This document shows, piece after piece, positions 1 through 10,750 of a stretch of DNA of 64,000 nt. The stretch comes from Parelaphostrongylus tenuis. Its lineage: Eukaryota > Nematoda > Chromadorea > Rhabditida > Metastrongylidae. A program made the position numbers and the translations under genes. The notes under the pieces were generated by a model. That model had not been told where the DNA came from. It worked only from the letters and a program-made list of their open reading frames with translations, and did not search any database. How positions within the stretch are numbered: the stretch's first letter is position 1; every line of letters starts with the position of its first letter. The stretch covers positions 160,028 through 224,027 of the forward strand of contig JAHQIW010000303.1 of NCBI GenBank assembly GCA_019055375.1. Reading direction: 5' to 3'.

Positions 1-180
1 CTGAGTCGTGAGCAAAACACGGCCTAGGCAGGAATCAAACCCGCGTTTCATCCATACCGGGGACGCGTGCTAATGCCACTAGTGGTAGTTGGTGTAGTGG
101 TACTCACACGCATCCCGGTATGGATGAAATGTGGGTTCGATTCCCTTCTTTGCTCACCATTCAATGCTCTTAGGTATATG
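1..180. repeat. Head-to-head pair of SINE-D tRNA-like units
   Basis: Two copies of the same tRNA-like unit face each other. The minus-strand copy fills about 1-82 and the plus-strand copy about 85-180. Both carry a B-box-like GGGTTCGATTCCC or its relative, a GTGGTGTAGTGGT-like A-box region, and flanking GTGAGCAAAACACGGCC or GCTCACCATTC sequence. The same unit recurs near 14.1, 47.3, 54.0, 54.2 and 63.3 kb. The arms do not form a good cloverleaf, so I read them as SINE heads, not functional tRNA genes. The left copy runs off the window edge. Confidence 0.6.
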
Positions 181-219
181 AGAAACTGTTTTCTTGGCTT
201 AAAGAGACTGATATGCTAC

Positions 220-800
220 TTGGGTTGTGCAAAAAGTTCCGAGAAATTAAATTAAATTTTCAAAGTTTCGCTTTTATGCGCAAATCAACAACAAAAAAGA
301 CAATAACTGCTATTCTTCAGATTTTAGGCTAACGTTGTTCAAGACTTTGTGCCATTCTTATTCTTATTCTTCTTGTGAACAAAGTCAAATTGGTGCAAGT
401 TGTTGACAGTGAATCTCTATTACCAAGCTGTTTAGTCAAATCACGAGAGCTCGATGAAGGCCCGGCATCCGAAGCGGCTCGCAAGCCACTTTTATCCAAA
501 ACAGACGGCCTGCCAGAATGAGGCACTTCTTCGAGATCAAAATTGCCTCCTCTGAATTGCTAGACCATGTGTCACAGTCGATTTTATCGCCGTACCAGTA
601 CCTTCACCCTCGCTAATCTCGTCGGCTTTAATTCTTCAATAATGGCGGATCAGAACACCCAAATCATGCTGATAAATAGGCATTTTGGAGCTTAAATTAA
701 TGAACTAATTAAGCATATACAAAACTTTCGATAACAAACCACACCGAGATGTCAAAAGATAAAACATTGGGAATTTCCCGGAACTTTTTGTTCAACCTAA
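220..800 (-). mobile_element. Mariner-family element with both terminal repeats, decayed transposase
   Basis: Terminal inverted repeats are visible: the left end reads TTGGGTTGTGCAAAAAGTTC and the complement of the right end reads TTAGGTTGAACAAAAAGTTC. Between them the minus strand encodes a piece of mariner transposase (329-526, with HSGRPSVLDKS and a second helix-turn-helix-like stretch RDLTKQLGN), followed by frameshifts and stops. The catalytic C-terminal half is missing, so this is an internally deleted, non-autonomous copy of about 580 bp. Confidence 0.75.
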
Positions 801-1766
801 CTATGCGATTGCATCGTTCCAAAAAATTCAGACGCTATCCTTTGTTTTCTCTTGAGGCATGAATTCAATTGGCTTGTTCTATTGCAAAAGTGCAAAGAGG
901 TGTTTTTTGTAGCTGGCAGTTTCTTCACCAAATATCGATCCTCGTCTAAAGGACTTCGGGAATGCAAGTTTTTGACTTCGAAGCTCTTTCTTGCTGCGAG
1001 TATAAAATTTCGATATATGAATCTATTGGTGAGCCAGTTTAACATTATTGCCGTAGCACTATGGCGTTTTGTTATGAACACACTGAAATTGATGATATTG
1101 ATGACGATGCGAATTAATAGAGAGCAGCGTTTCCATTGTTGGTTTTGTCATCGATGCGCTTTAGTGTCGTCGATCCTATTGTAAATTCTACTATCTCCTG
1201 AATGAGAGCTTTAGCAGTAATATGAGAATTTACGATTTAGTTTGTGTGTAAGTAGGTCCTGAATGCTTAGCCGATAGGTTCGCCACCGAGCGCCCAACCG
1301 CCTTCGCAGGCCTGACGGACCCATACGAATTTCCGAGCGATCGGCCCATCTGTCATTGCTCCTCCATTGCTCTGTCCAACATCATCGCTCTGTTCTTCTT
1401 TCTCCACACTACACATATTGCTGCTTTTTCTTCCATTCACATGCTTGAAGCCATTCTTGTGTCTTCTCATTGGAATAGCCACGAATGAATCCTGCTCACT
1501 TCTAGGCAGAACTTGTGCTTTCAATTTTTCACACGCTTCGAAACATTTGGGAATGTCAAATAAACAACTGGGATATTCCTTTCGAGATTAATGCTTAGTA
1601 GAACGATGATTGTCTTCATATTTTTTGAGATTTTTCGACTCACGCGAGGTTGATAGCAATGTTCATTCAGCTACAGTCCTTGTTGTCTGTTCGCTTCTTT
1701 TGTTCCATATTTTTACAGTGTTTCAAATTTTCTCAAAATGTTAGGCTTTTATTTTTTAGAAAAGGT
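801..1766. other. No confident gene; one candidate minus-strand exon
   Basis: Mostly AT-rich sequence. The only coding-like stretch is an open minus-strand frame from about 1573 down to a TAA at 1265-1267, preceded by a TATCCCAG acceptor-like site. It is GC-rich at its 3' end and encodes a charged tail ending in ALGGEPIG. I do not recognise the product and found no partner exon. Confidence 0.3.
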
Positions 1767-3050
1767 CAGTAGTTGAAAAGAAAATTTTCATCGTTTGAAT
1801 GGAAATTTCGTTTTTATGCATAAATCGTGTATGATTTTCATATCATTTGAAAGATCTACTTCTTGCGCATCTACTGATATATAACTTGTGTAGTTGGCCA
1901 GTTGGCCAGTTGACAAGTTGACCGAGATGTACCCAGAACTTGTTTGTCTAAAGCGCGCTTTGTTTCATCAAGACAACGCAAAACCACGCACAGCCAAAAA
2001 GACCAGGGCAAAGTTTGAGGAATTGGACGGAGTTGAGATTCAACCGCATCCAGCCTATAGTCGGGACGTTGCTCCATCTGATTATGGCCTTTTCCGATCA
2101 ATGCCACACTTTTTAGAAGGTCGCCGATTTGAATCTTTCGATGAAGATGAAGAAGCATGTCAAGAGTTCTTTGATTCAAAGCCGAAGGAGTGGTACTATC
2201 ATGAGATGCGAAACCTGGCGGACCGATGACAAAAAGTGGTGGATAATGATGGCTTGCATTTTGAAGAACAGTTGTTGTTGTTGTTGTTGTTGTATATTTC
2301 AGTTTCAGTGATAGTTGAGTCGTTACTTGTATACTTTGCGATACAGTCTGTTCTTTGATTCGTCCTGATTTGCCCGCCACGCGGAATTTTGGGATAAGAT
2401 TTATCCTTACAACGAACAACCTAAATATGTCAAAATATGTACACACATATGTACAGCAACCATCATGAGTATTAACGATACGAACTCAATCATACAAGTG
2501 AACGATAAAGTTGATGCCAAGGACAAGTGAGTGACGACGTCGAAAAATGAGTGATCGAGATACATGATAGGAAGGGATTATTTGTAGCTGATGTCTTGAC
2601 ACCTACTTAACATTATCGACAGATGAGTAGAAGAAGATAAAGAAAACGAACAAGCAACGAGGTCAAAAAGAGGAATCGAGAGCCAGTGTGGTCGTAGCTC
2701 TCGAACATCGCCATCCTCCATGACGGCTGAGCAACCATGTCGTCGACAGGTGTCCACCATCGGCAATGTTCCGGGTACATCGCGATCTCGGGGCGATAAA
2801 CACGCTAATTACGTCGCCTTCTGATCACTTGAGGCAGTGTCCACAGCATACAATGTTATACTTACTCGATAAATTTATCTTATATTTTCATCCTTTACAT
2901 GGTGTTGTATTATCTTCAGTATGTTCATGTGCGACGCAAAAGAGGAAATAGCATCTGTTTGACGGAGGCTGCTATATTGTTGTTGTCTGAATATATGTAT
3001 AAATTTTGAATGTTCTATCAAATGATGGAAACTTTCTTTCCAGCCTAGTA
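1767..3050 (+). mobile_element. Mariner element, internally deleted and interrupted
   Basis: The 5' untranslated part (about 1768-1890) matches the 5' part of the mariner at 55935-56706. It then jumps straight to the transposase C-terminal region at 1894-2229, which has ALFHQDNAKPRT, the VAPSDYGLFRS motif and LEGRRF typical of mariner. A stop follows ADR, so the last residues seen in the other copy are out of frame. The 3' end (TTGTTGTCTGAATATATG through CAGCCTAG) lies at about 2970-3050. About 670 bp of unrelated sequence (2296-2970) separates it from the coding part. Non-functional. Confidence 0.75.
2271..2294 (+). repeat. (TTG)n microsatellite
   Basis: Eight TTG units directly after the transposase remnant. 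The other mariner copy has a shorter TTGTTGTTG at the same place, so the run expanded inside the element. Confidence 0.9.
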
Positions 3051-4155
3051 TATGGACGAGTGCACTCTGATGTCGCCAGCGTCCCTGTGTCCAAAGTACG
3101 AAATTTACGGAAATTGTACTGCTCTTCATCTCTATTAAGCAGAATACTGACAAATGTCGGTTAGTGAACACATTCTGGATATCGTAGTTTTCTTTGCGGC
3201 TCTCTGTCTCCCGGATGAAATTAGCCCGTCGAGGTGCCGGCTAATGCGAGCTTATCGGTGCTTACGTCCGTTACTTTGACACTGTTGTTGACGAGACGTT
3301 GTAGCACTATTTTCCAATCTGATTGGACCTTTTTCTGAGGTTTGGCAAATATGATTTCGAAATGGGCTTGTTTTTTCTCGTGATTTGTAGGCAGCTAAAC
3401 AGACACGGCCATCATATCAAAATTTTCTGACATATTCTCTGCTTCATAGACGATACTCTGATCTTTTCGTACATGAAATTCGGAGCTTTGTTGAAAGTGT
3501 CATGTAATCATCTGATCACGAAGTTCCAACAATTGGCAGATGTTCCGTGATTGATCACATTTCCATCACTGCTTTCCGAACGATCTTTAGTTTAATAGTT
3601 TATTATTTCAGCATGACTAATATATTAGTTATTTATTATTCATTTTCAATGTTATTTAGCAGTTTATTCCAACCTCATAAAACTGCTAGAAATCAGTCAA
3701 ATCAACAAAATATCGGTTATCTTTAGTGTATTGCGATTCTCTGCAGCCCAGATATTATAAATGCTGCCCCAAATAACTCATTTTTATATGTTTAAAATTG
3801 ATCGTTGATTTAAAGTTGTTCTAATCAACACATTTTGATGACAATTTTACATATGAACCATGAGAGTGGTCAAAATAAATCGGACATTAACTTTGAATAA
3901 GGGCATGTGATCTTGTCGAGGACTTTATTCGTTGTAATAAAAGCTGGAATCTATAGTTTCACAGAAGTAGGATTGGAATTAACGAGGGTAATTATTATAG
4001 CAGTTGAATATAAATAGAATAAGTATTGTAGCATTTTAAAGAGGTATTCCTAACCTAGGAGCGATAGGATGAAGTTTTTTGTGTGAACGCATCACCTTTA
4101 TTAGTTCTCAAATGCTTCAGTTATGAGAGCTATTATAAATCGGAATTCATTTATT
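3051..4155. other. AT-rich non-coding stretch
   Basis: No exon-like open frame, RNA gene or recognisable element seen on either strand. Confidence 0.5.
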
Positions 4156-4159
4156 TGAC

Positions 4160-4300
4160 CGCCTCTTGCGGTGGTATGACCTTATGGCATACCCAATAAT
4201 GTATTGCTGTGCAAAAACATTTGCGTCAGTCGGGGTTCCAACCCAGATCTCACTCTTTCCAGGAGCGCGAGCTGAACCGTTGCACTACCGACGCTCGTTT
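4160..4300 (-). repeat. SINE-C copy, tRNA-like head
   Basis: In minus orientation a GTAGTGCAACGGTTCAGCTC A-box-like segment and a GGGTTGGAACCCC B-box-like segment are followed by the GTTTTTGCACAGCAATAC tail region. The tail matches the copies at 6215, 6420 and 58330. Confidence 0.6.
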
Positions 4301-5330
4301 TCCTCAACACACTTAGCTAGTATAAATTTTCCAGGTAATTGTCCAAAACGGCTTTTTCGCTATTACGCTACATGAGATGATAATGTACTTGAATGAATAC
4401 CGAAGCCGGTACACTCCTATGTTGTACGGACGTCTGTGTATTAGAGGTTTGGAAACGTTTGTAATACCAAACTCATTTTTAGTGCTTGATTAGTTTTGCT
4501 TTCTCTTCATGAATGAGATTACACGAAAAATTACTCCGCAGCTAATGTTTCTGCATTATCTCGATCGAAATTGTCCGATATCTTCGTCTCGTTTTCACCA
4601 TGATTTGGATGTCTCCTAGACTCAAGCTAATTATATTTCTCCTTCACGTTGTCGTGTTTTCTGCTAATTATTTTCTTGAAGACTAGGCTTCTTCATCATA
4701 TTTCCACTGTACGTCTGGACCGAAAGGAGTGTTAAATGACATATGCCAAGACAGCCTCTATGAGCGATCACATTGTTTTTGGTCTCCAGTCACGAGAACA
4801 GCGTTCTATGCAAACAACATCATTGTCGACATGGTTTACTTATACTAGAGACACTTTCGCGGCTTATAGATAGGTGCATAAAGGGATAGGGACATCATTT
4901 TGAATAATCCACAGCTCCTCTGTTTCGATTTTGGAGTCTAGATATTTCACGTACATAAAAGGAAATAGTAATTCTGTTATATGGAACCGATTGCAGAAAA
5001 TTGTACAACATGTCACGGGGTAGCACTTCCCTTTGAGTGGGTGGTACATTAATAGATCATAGATTGTATTACTGGGCAACACAACATTTGGGATCCAATT
5101 AATCTTTAGCAAAAAATGGAGAAGAGACTAATTCCCGCACGAGTGTCAGAATGGAATAAAAAGTAAAGTCAATTGCACTTCAGTGATTGCAACACTGCAA
5201 ACCGCGAAATCATTCTGAGAGTGGCAAGATCCATATTAAGTACTTTCTAATGCACTATTTGATACTCATCACAGTGTTTTTTTCCATTTTTTTCCACTGT
5301 GCGGATCCCAGTACTTCTAGCCTTCAATTC
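4301..5330. other. Non-coding stretch without recognised feature
   Basis: Short open frames only, none with splice context or recognisable motif. No repeat family of this window was identified here. Confidence 0.45.
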
Positions 5331-5331
5331 G

Positions 5332-5535
5332 TTTTTTCGTCATCTTCTTGAACGGCGTAGAATGCTGGTTGAGCGAGTCTCCTTGCAATCTCGAGGATAG
5401 CCTTGCTGTGGCGTTCCCTAGGACACTGTTGCTGACTGCCGGAGAGAAGTGGGGAGGTGGAGCTCGGCTCTACGCTCGCCGTGACCAGCATCGCAACCAC
5501 TTGGCCATACCACTCCTTGGCAAGATCCATGCACT
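5332..5535 (-). repeat. SINE-B copy (partial)
   Basis: Contains the TCTTCTTGAACGGCGTAGAA and GAGCGAGTCTCCTTGCAA segments shared, in the same minus orientation, with 47898-48060 and, inverted, with 58072-58300. The tRNA-like head with TGGCCAAGTGG sits near 5500. Confidence 0.55.
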
Positions 5536-5748
5536 TGTTATATTGTTTTTTTCCTAGTCTTTCTCAAAAACAGTGTAGCATTTCTATGTGAATGTCGTAG
5601 TATCGAAAGGACCGAAAATTATGTGATATTAGGTCAAGGCTCCTTTTCCTTCATTGACTTTTCGTCTGATTATAACTTTGTAAAATTGAGATGTACTAAT
5701 GAGCTTTTCTCATACAAGATTACCAAAGCTTATGAATTACCGAAAGAG

Positions 5749-6049
5749 TGCATGTGGCGCAGTGGTTAAGTGTGCTCTGCGTCGCACACGATGTCAATGG
5801 TTCGATCTCGCGCTCATGGCTCCTCAAGCCATCCATCCCTCCGGGATCGGCAATTTGGTAGCAGACTGGTTTCAGACTTGTCTGGGAGGATAGGCAGCAC
5901 TTATTCGGTTCAGCGTAAGGCTACCGCGAGTCATTGTGAAGGCCAGATATGCATTCAATCACGTCAAACGGAGTTAAGAAGTTAGGACGAATCCATGGCG
6001 CATCCCTCAGGGACTGACCAATGCCGAGCGCTTTATCCTTTAGCTTTTT
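5749..6049 (+). repeat. SINE-A copy, full length
   Basis: Starts with a tRNA-derived head: CATGTGGCGCAGTGGTTAAG (pol III A box) and GGTTCGATCTC (B box). The conserved body follows, with GCCATCCATCCCTCCGGGAT, GACTTGTCTGGGAGGA and GCCAGATATGCATTCAATCA, and ends in CTTTATCCTTT. Its length near 300 bp and order of modules match at least six other copies. It may be transcribed by pol III, but that is not shown here. Confidence 0.8.
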
Positions 6050-6214
6050 AACTTATCGAGGATGTAAGTAAGCTAAGAGTGAACCTACCTCAACAAAACC
6101 TGATTAGCTACTCTCAGGGACGATGTTTTCTCAAAGAAGTCGCAATAAAATTAGGATATGAGTTCAGATATGAAAATTATAAGATAGACAGCTGTTACAA
6201 AAAGAGTGGTGACA

Positions 6215-6360
6215 AAACAAGCGTCGGTAGTGCACCTGGTTGACACGCGCTCTTGAAAAGGGTGAAATGTGGGTTTGAAACCTGTCTGAAGTCAAAGTTT
6301 TGCACATCGCTCGACATTGTTGGGTACATTTGCTATATCACACCACCGGTAAAAAGGCAG
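6215..6360 (+). repeat. SINE-C copy
   Basis: GCGTCGGTAGTGCACCTGGT head, GGGTTTGAAACCTG B-box-like stretch, then AAGTTTTGCACATCGCTC tail. Partner of the copy 60 bp downstream in the same orientation. Confidence 0.6.
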
Positions 6361-6419
6361 TCAAATAAAAAGACTTATTGTCGATAAGCAACTGTTATGG
6401 TCATTTTAGCGTAGAAAGA

Positions 6420-6585
6420 GTAATGTGCAAAATGGGCGTCAGTAGTGTAACGGCTAGAGCACGCGCTCCCGGAAAGAGTGAGGGACGGGTTCTAATCCTG
6501 GCCAACGAGGAAGTTTTGCACATCACTCTGTATCAATGGGTATATATTTGTAACATCATACTACCGCTAGAAGCGGTTGAATGGA
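6420..6585 (+). repeat. SINE-C copy, best preserved
   Basis: GGCGTCAGTAGTGTAACGGC head and GGGTTCTAATCCTGG B box, with a tail GAAGTTTTGCACATCACTC. Direct tandem arrangement with the copy at 6215. Confidence 0.65.
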
Positions 6586-7494
6586 AAAAATCTCGTTTGA
6601 TCTTCAACTGTTGTGATTATTAAGCTTGCAGTTGATCACTTATGATTTTGATAGTTTAACGAAAAGTCTGTGTCAGCGAAAGCAATCAAAGGCTTAATAG
6701 CACAACTGCTTTGGTAGACTGCATAGCCTTTGATTCAGAATATGTAATGACATATGTCTCGCAAAAATCTCGTCACTTGTGATGGTCATAGGATATCACG
6801 TGGAAGAAAATTAGCCCTTTCTTGATTTCGGCTTGTACTAGCAGCAGTGCTCCTTTCCTTAATATTGACGCATGTCACGGATGTTGTACTCTTTATTCCT
6901 GGAGAACTGGAGCACTAATGGAGCACTTGCAATTCTCGTATTACAGTACAAGTGGACGTTTATCATGTAGAAGTATTTTGAGCAAAACAAACGATCAGTT
7001 GGCAGTGTCTACGTGGTGTTTGTCTGTGTGAATACAATATCTGGTTACCGTATGGAATAGTTTTCATCTGAGTCATGTAAGGGGCAATTTTTTTGGTGAA
7101 ATAATAAAACCGTGCATATTCTAAGCGGCGATTATCGATATGAATATGGAAGTTACACTGACATGTGCTCTAACGAAACTTTATATCATGCAGAACTCAA
7201 TTAGAATTTGAATTTTGTGTGTCTAGTTATTTCTTACTGGGCAATTAACTGTATTTTCAACTCATTGTGTATCGTATGTACGCTATAGTGTGCACAGGCG
7301 CGGTGATTGAGGCCCTCTAAGACCATTTTCAAAGCTCCTTATTCCCTTCTTGCACTTGTCCCATTTTCTAAACCGAGCAGTCGAACGACGATCAGAAGTT
7401 GGTTTTTGAAGTCTGCGCTGATCACTGGCTGCCATAAATGTACTCGTTTCTACCTCTTCTATCGACCGCTTTTTTATAGACCCTCTCAAAGTAA

Positions 7495-7767
7495 TATAAT
7501 CTGATAAGGATAAAACATATTTTGAGCTGTCAGGTCTAGTGGTCTACAGGCGCTTGTTTCATCTAATTGGACTCATTATTGGATTTGGATTTGTTACTAA
7601 CATTGGATCTTTTACTCGACGTCGATTCTTTTGAAGAGGATTGTTTAACCTCAGGGTATTGGCTGAACCGAGGGAGGGGGTACTGATGAGTCCCAATAGG
7701 ACGAAACAGGCGCCTGTATCATTAGACCTGGCAGTTCAAAACATGTTATATCCTTATCAGATTATAC
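7495..7767. repeat. Foldback element, family G (short copy)
   Basis: The left arm beginning ATAATCTGATAAGGATAAAA and the right arm are inverted copies; the complement of the right end reads ATAATCTGATAAGGATATAA. Both arms share AGGTCTA and ACAGGCGC with TGTTTC. Same family as 26095-26825, 54466-55012 and 61680-61945. No coding capacity. Confidence 0.7.
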
Positions 7768-10562
7768 TCGTTTCTATTAAATACTTATTGAGTACTTATT
7801 CCAATGCGATGCTGTAATTGAACGGTACTGATCTTTCATTTTCATGGATATCTACCATAAGAATCTCATGGACGTTGTAAGGCTAAGTGGCATGTAACGA
7901 GGTAGCGGATAATTGGTAAAAAGAGATGCTATTGAATTCGAAAAATGGGCATCCCGTCTTTGCGGTCATATTGACGTATAGTTTTATAAATACATATACG
8001 TCTTCTTGCCTAAGTACGTGAAAGTTCATGAAAGTAACTGAATTCTCTAGAACCTGTGTTCAAGTGGGTGGGGAATATGTTGTTTTATCCATCGAAATAA
8101 AATTGAAAATCGAAAAAGAATTTCCGGGACGAGTTAGTTCCTCTCCATAAGTCTTCCAGTAACTTCTCGTTTTTTTTTTTGCTGATAGACTATATATAGA
8201 TGAAAGTTACTGTTGAGGACAATTTTAAGACGTCTCTGCTGCACAACTATAGATACCCAAGTTTTGCAGTAATATCTTGCTCAATTTGAAAAGGTGCTTC
8301 TTTTCTCACATTAGAAGTTAAATGAGTTCAGCGCATACTGCATGCGATGAAAATTCTGCGTCCTCAATTAGGATAAACCTCTTTATTCTTTTTATTCGAA
8401 GTATAATTCTAAGCGGTGCTCAATAAGTCAATATGTTCTTCCTAAGCAGACACGACATTGTTAATAAAACATTATTTAACTAGCTGACGTTTCGGCTGTT
8501 ATGCCTTCTTCGGAAAGTGGAAAAATCATATTGACGCACAGTCCATTCACGCAAACATTTTCGTAACCCTAGCAGAAAAACCCCTTGTCGAATCTCATTG
8601 TCACTTCTTCCTCTGAAGAAGAAAGCTCTACCGAATCTAATTCATGTTTCCTCTTTCACCATGTAGCATATGTTCTCAAAGTTTCTAAACCTGCCCTTGT
8701 TGGTGTTCTTGCTTTCTTTCGTGCGTTTTTTTCCTTTCATTGGAAAATGTGTTCATGAATGTAGACATTACCACATGTTATTACTTCTATGTTCCCATGT
8801 TATTATTTGAAATCTCAGCCATTTCGTCAATCTACCTTAAGTACCCTTGAGTTGATTCCATCCATATCAATTGCCTCAATTTTCCCTCAAACCCATCCAG
8901 TAGTGTTTGTTCTCCTATCTAATTATGATGCCACCTCTAGATAGCCCATCCAACACCTCTTGAGTACCGGTTTTTCTTACGGAATAAACGTTAATCGTCA
9001 CCGTTTCTCCCCACCTGTTCATCGTCCTTGTTCGTATTTTGTTGTGATTAAGGACACCAAAATACGATACCAGTTACACTACCGTATTCATCTGCTGTGT
9101 TGTCTGACTAATATCTAATTCACATAACACATGATGCCTGCATGCATATTCGTTCCCATTCTATTGGTTATAATAATCATTTTTCTTTGCCATCTTATTG
9201 GTCACCAAAGTTGTCTTCAAAGCTTTCATGGAATGTCGTCACTTTGTGCATTACAACTGTGTTTTGAAAGAGACTGAATCAAATGTCGACTAAACGCCAT
9301 AACGAAGAGAAAACGCATAAGGTAAAGGCCGTAGCAAATATTCTCCACTCTCAAAATCTAGCTTTACTGTTCCTATTTCGCGCCATCATTGTAAAAGTTA
9401 TTCACATTTCCTACTCATTGACTTCTTCCATATCCATATTGACGCTCACATCTCAAAAACGCTCAGTCGTCTTTTTGTGAAATGTACACCGGAATAACCC
9501 AAAACAACGAGTTTGTAATGAGAAAAACATTTTGGGTCGTTTTTTGCGTGAGGAAAAGTTGAACGGTGAAAACGGATACAGGCAGATTCGACATTAGTTG
9601 TTTTTCTTTAGCACAGAGTGCCTAGCGCCCGAATTTACCTGGCTTGCGCATGGAACAACGTCTGAAACCATGTCGCTTACGAAGTTGTAGTTTTTTCCAG
9701 CAGCTGGCACCAATTTTGGCATATTGGAGAAGTATGAGGGTTGACAACATGACGCTTTCACAAAAAGGCTCAATCGTATGGGTTTGAATGTTATACACCG
9801 CTACTTACTATATATTTCTAAGCTCTATATTAGGACCACATTGCTGTCAGCATGTGGAAGTATTTTACAATTTATGCTGTGTTCAGTTCCGTACTTTTCA
9901 TGCTCACTCTCCTATGGGATGAATGTGATTTATTACAGTCATTAGGGTTGGAATATAGTCAACTGAACATCAAATCACCGATCAACGTACTCTTCAAAAA
10001 ATGGTCTTTTGTGAACTACTGGGGGTAGATTGAGGGTAAACAACAGCTTTTCCGGGCCACGTCTGTCATGACATTTGTGTAAAGTCACATTCTGAATACA
10101 GAATTTGCTGTAAAAGACTCCGTCTAGTGGAATAAACTATGAAAATAGGACTGGGTGCAATGCACTCCGTCCATTTTGTTCCTCCCACTCAAGCTCTGTA
10201 TAAATGTATCTTGATCGTCATGTGTTGAAAGAACAATTCCTCCATCAACTTTTCCTTGAGAAGAATTCACTTTTGCAATAAATCGAAAAACCGATTCTCA
10301 CTTAAACTTGGCATTAGCAATTTAGCTGAAAAAATTTTTCGAAATTCAAATCTCATTTATATTTCTTTTAGAAAAATGGGTCTGAAAGATAAATTTTCGA
10401 AGATATGAGGAATATAAATCCAATAAAAATCTTAGGAAGTCATTTTAGAATGAAAGTCAATTGTGTTTTCTAAGAACCAGATTCGAGTGCGGTGGGCTGA
10501 GTGGGATAGTGACGCAGGCTATCAGGAAGTTATCAAGAAGCAAAGTGTTGGTTTGACTATTC
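7768..10562. other. Long gene-free stretch
   Basis: No convincing exon. Around 8470-8520 the motif AGCTGACGTTTCGGC occurs; it recurs near 18340 in another context and looks like the edge of a dispersed element. Otherwise AT-rich unique-looking DNA. Confidence 0.45.
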
Positions 10563-10750
10563 GACTGTTGCTCAAAGATTTCGTTTTCTTCATAAATTCC
10601 ATAGATTACTGGTCGAGTCGAATATCTTCAACATCCTTCTGAAATCACATGGGAGCGGCATAGCGTGCCTATTTTCAAGATTATTAGGAGATTCGACTCG
10701 GCAGTAATTTGTGAAATTTATGAAGAAAACGAAATCTTTGAGCAGTAGTT
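10563..10750. repeat. Near-perfect inverted repeat, 60-bp arms
   Basis: Left arm 10563-10623 and right arm 10691-10750 are inverted copies. Both contain CTCAAAGATTTCGTTTTCTT and end with GAGTCGAAT; the loop is about 67 bp. It could fold into a long hairpin. No link to the other foldback families was seen. Confidence 0.8.
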
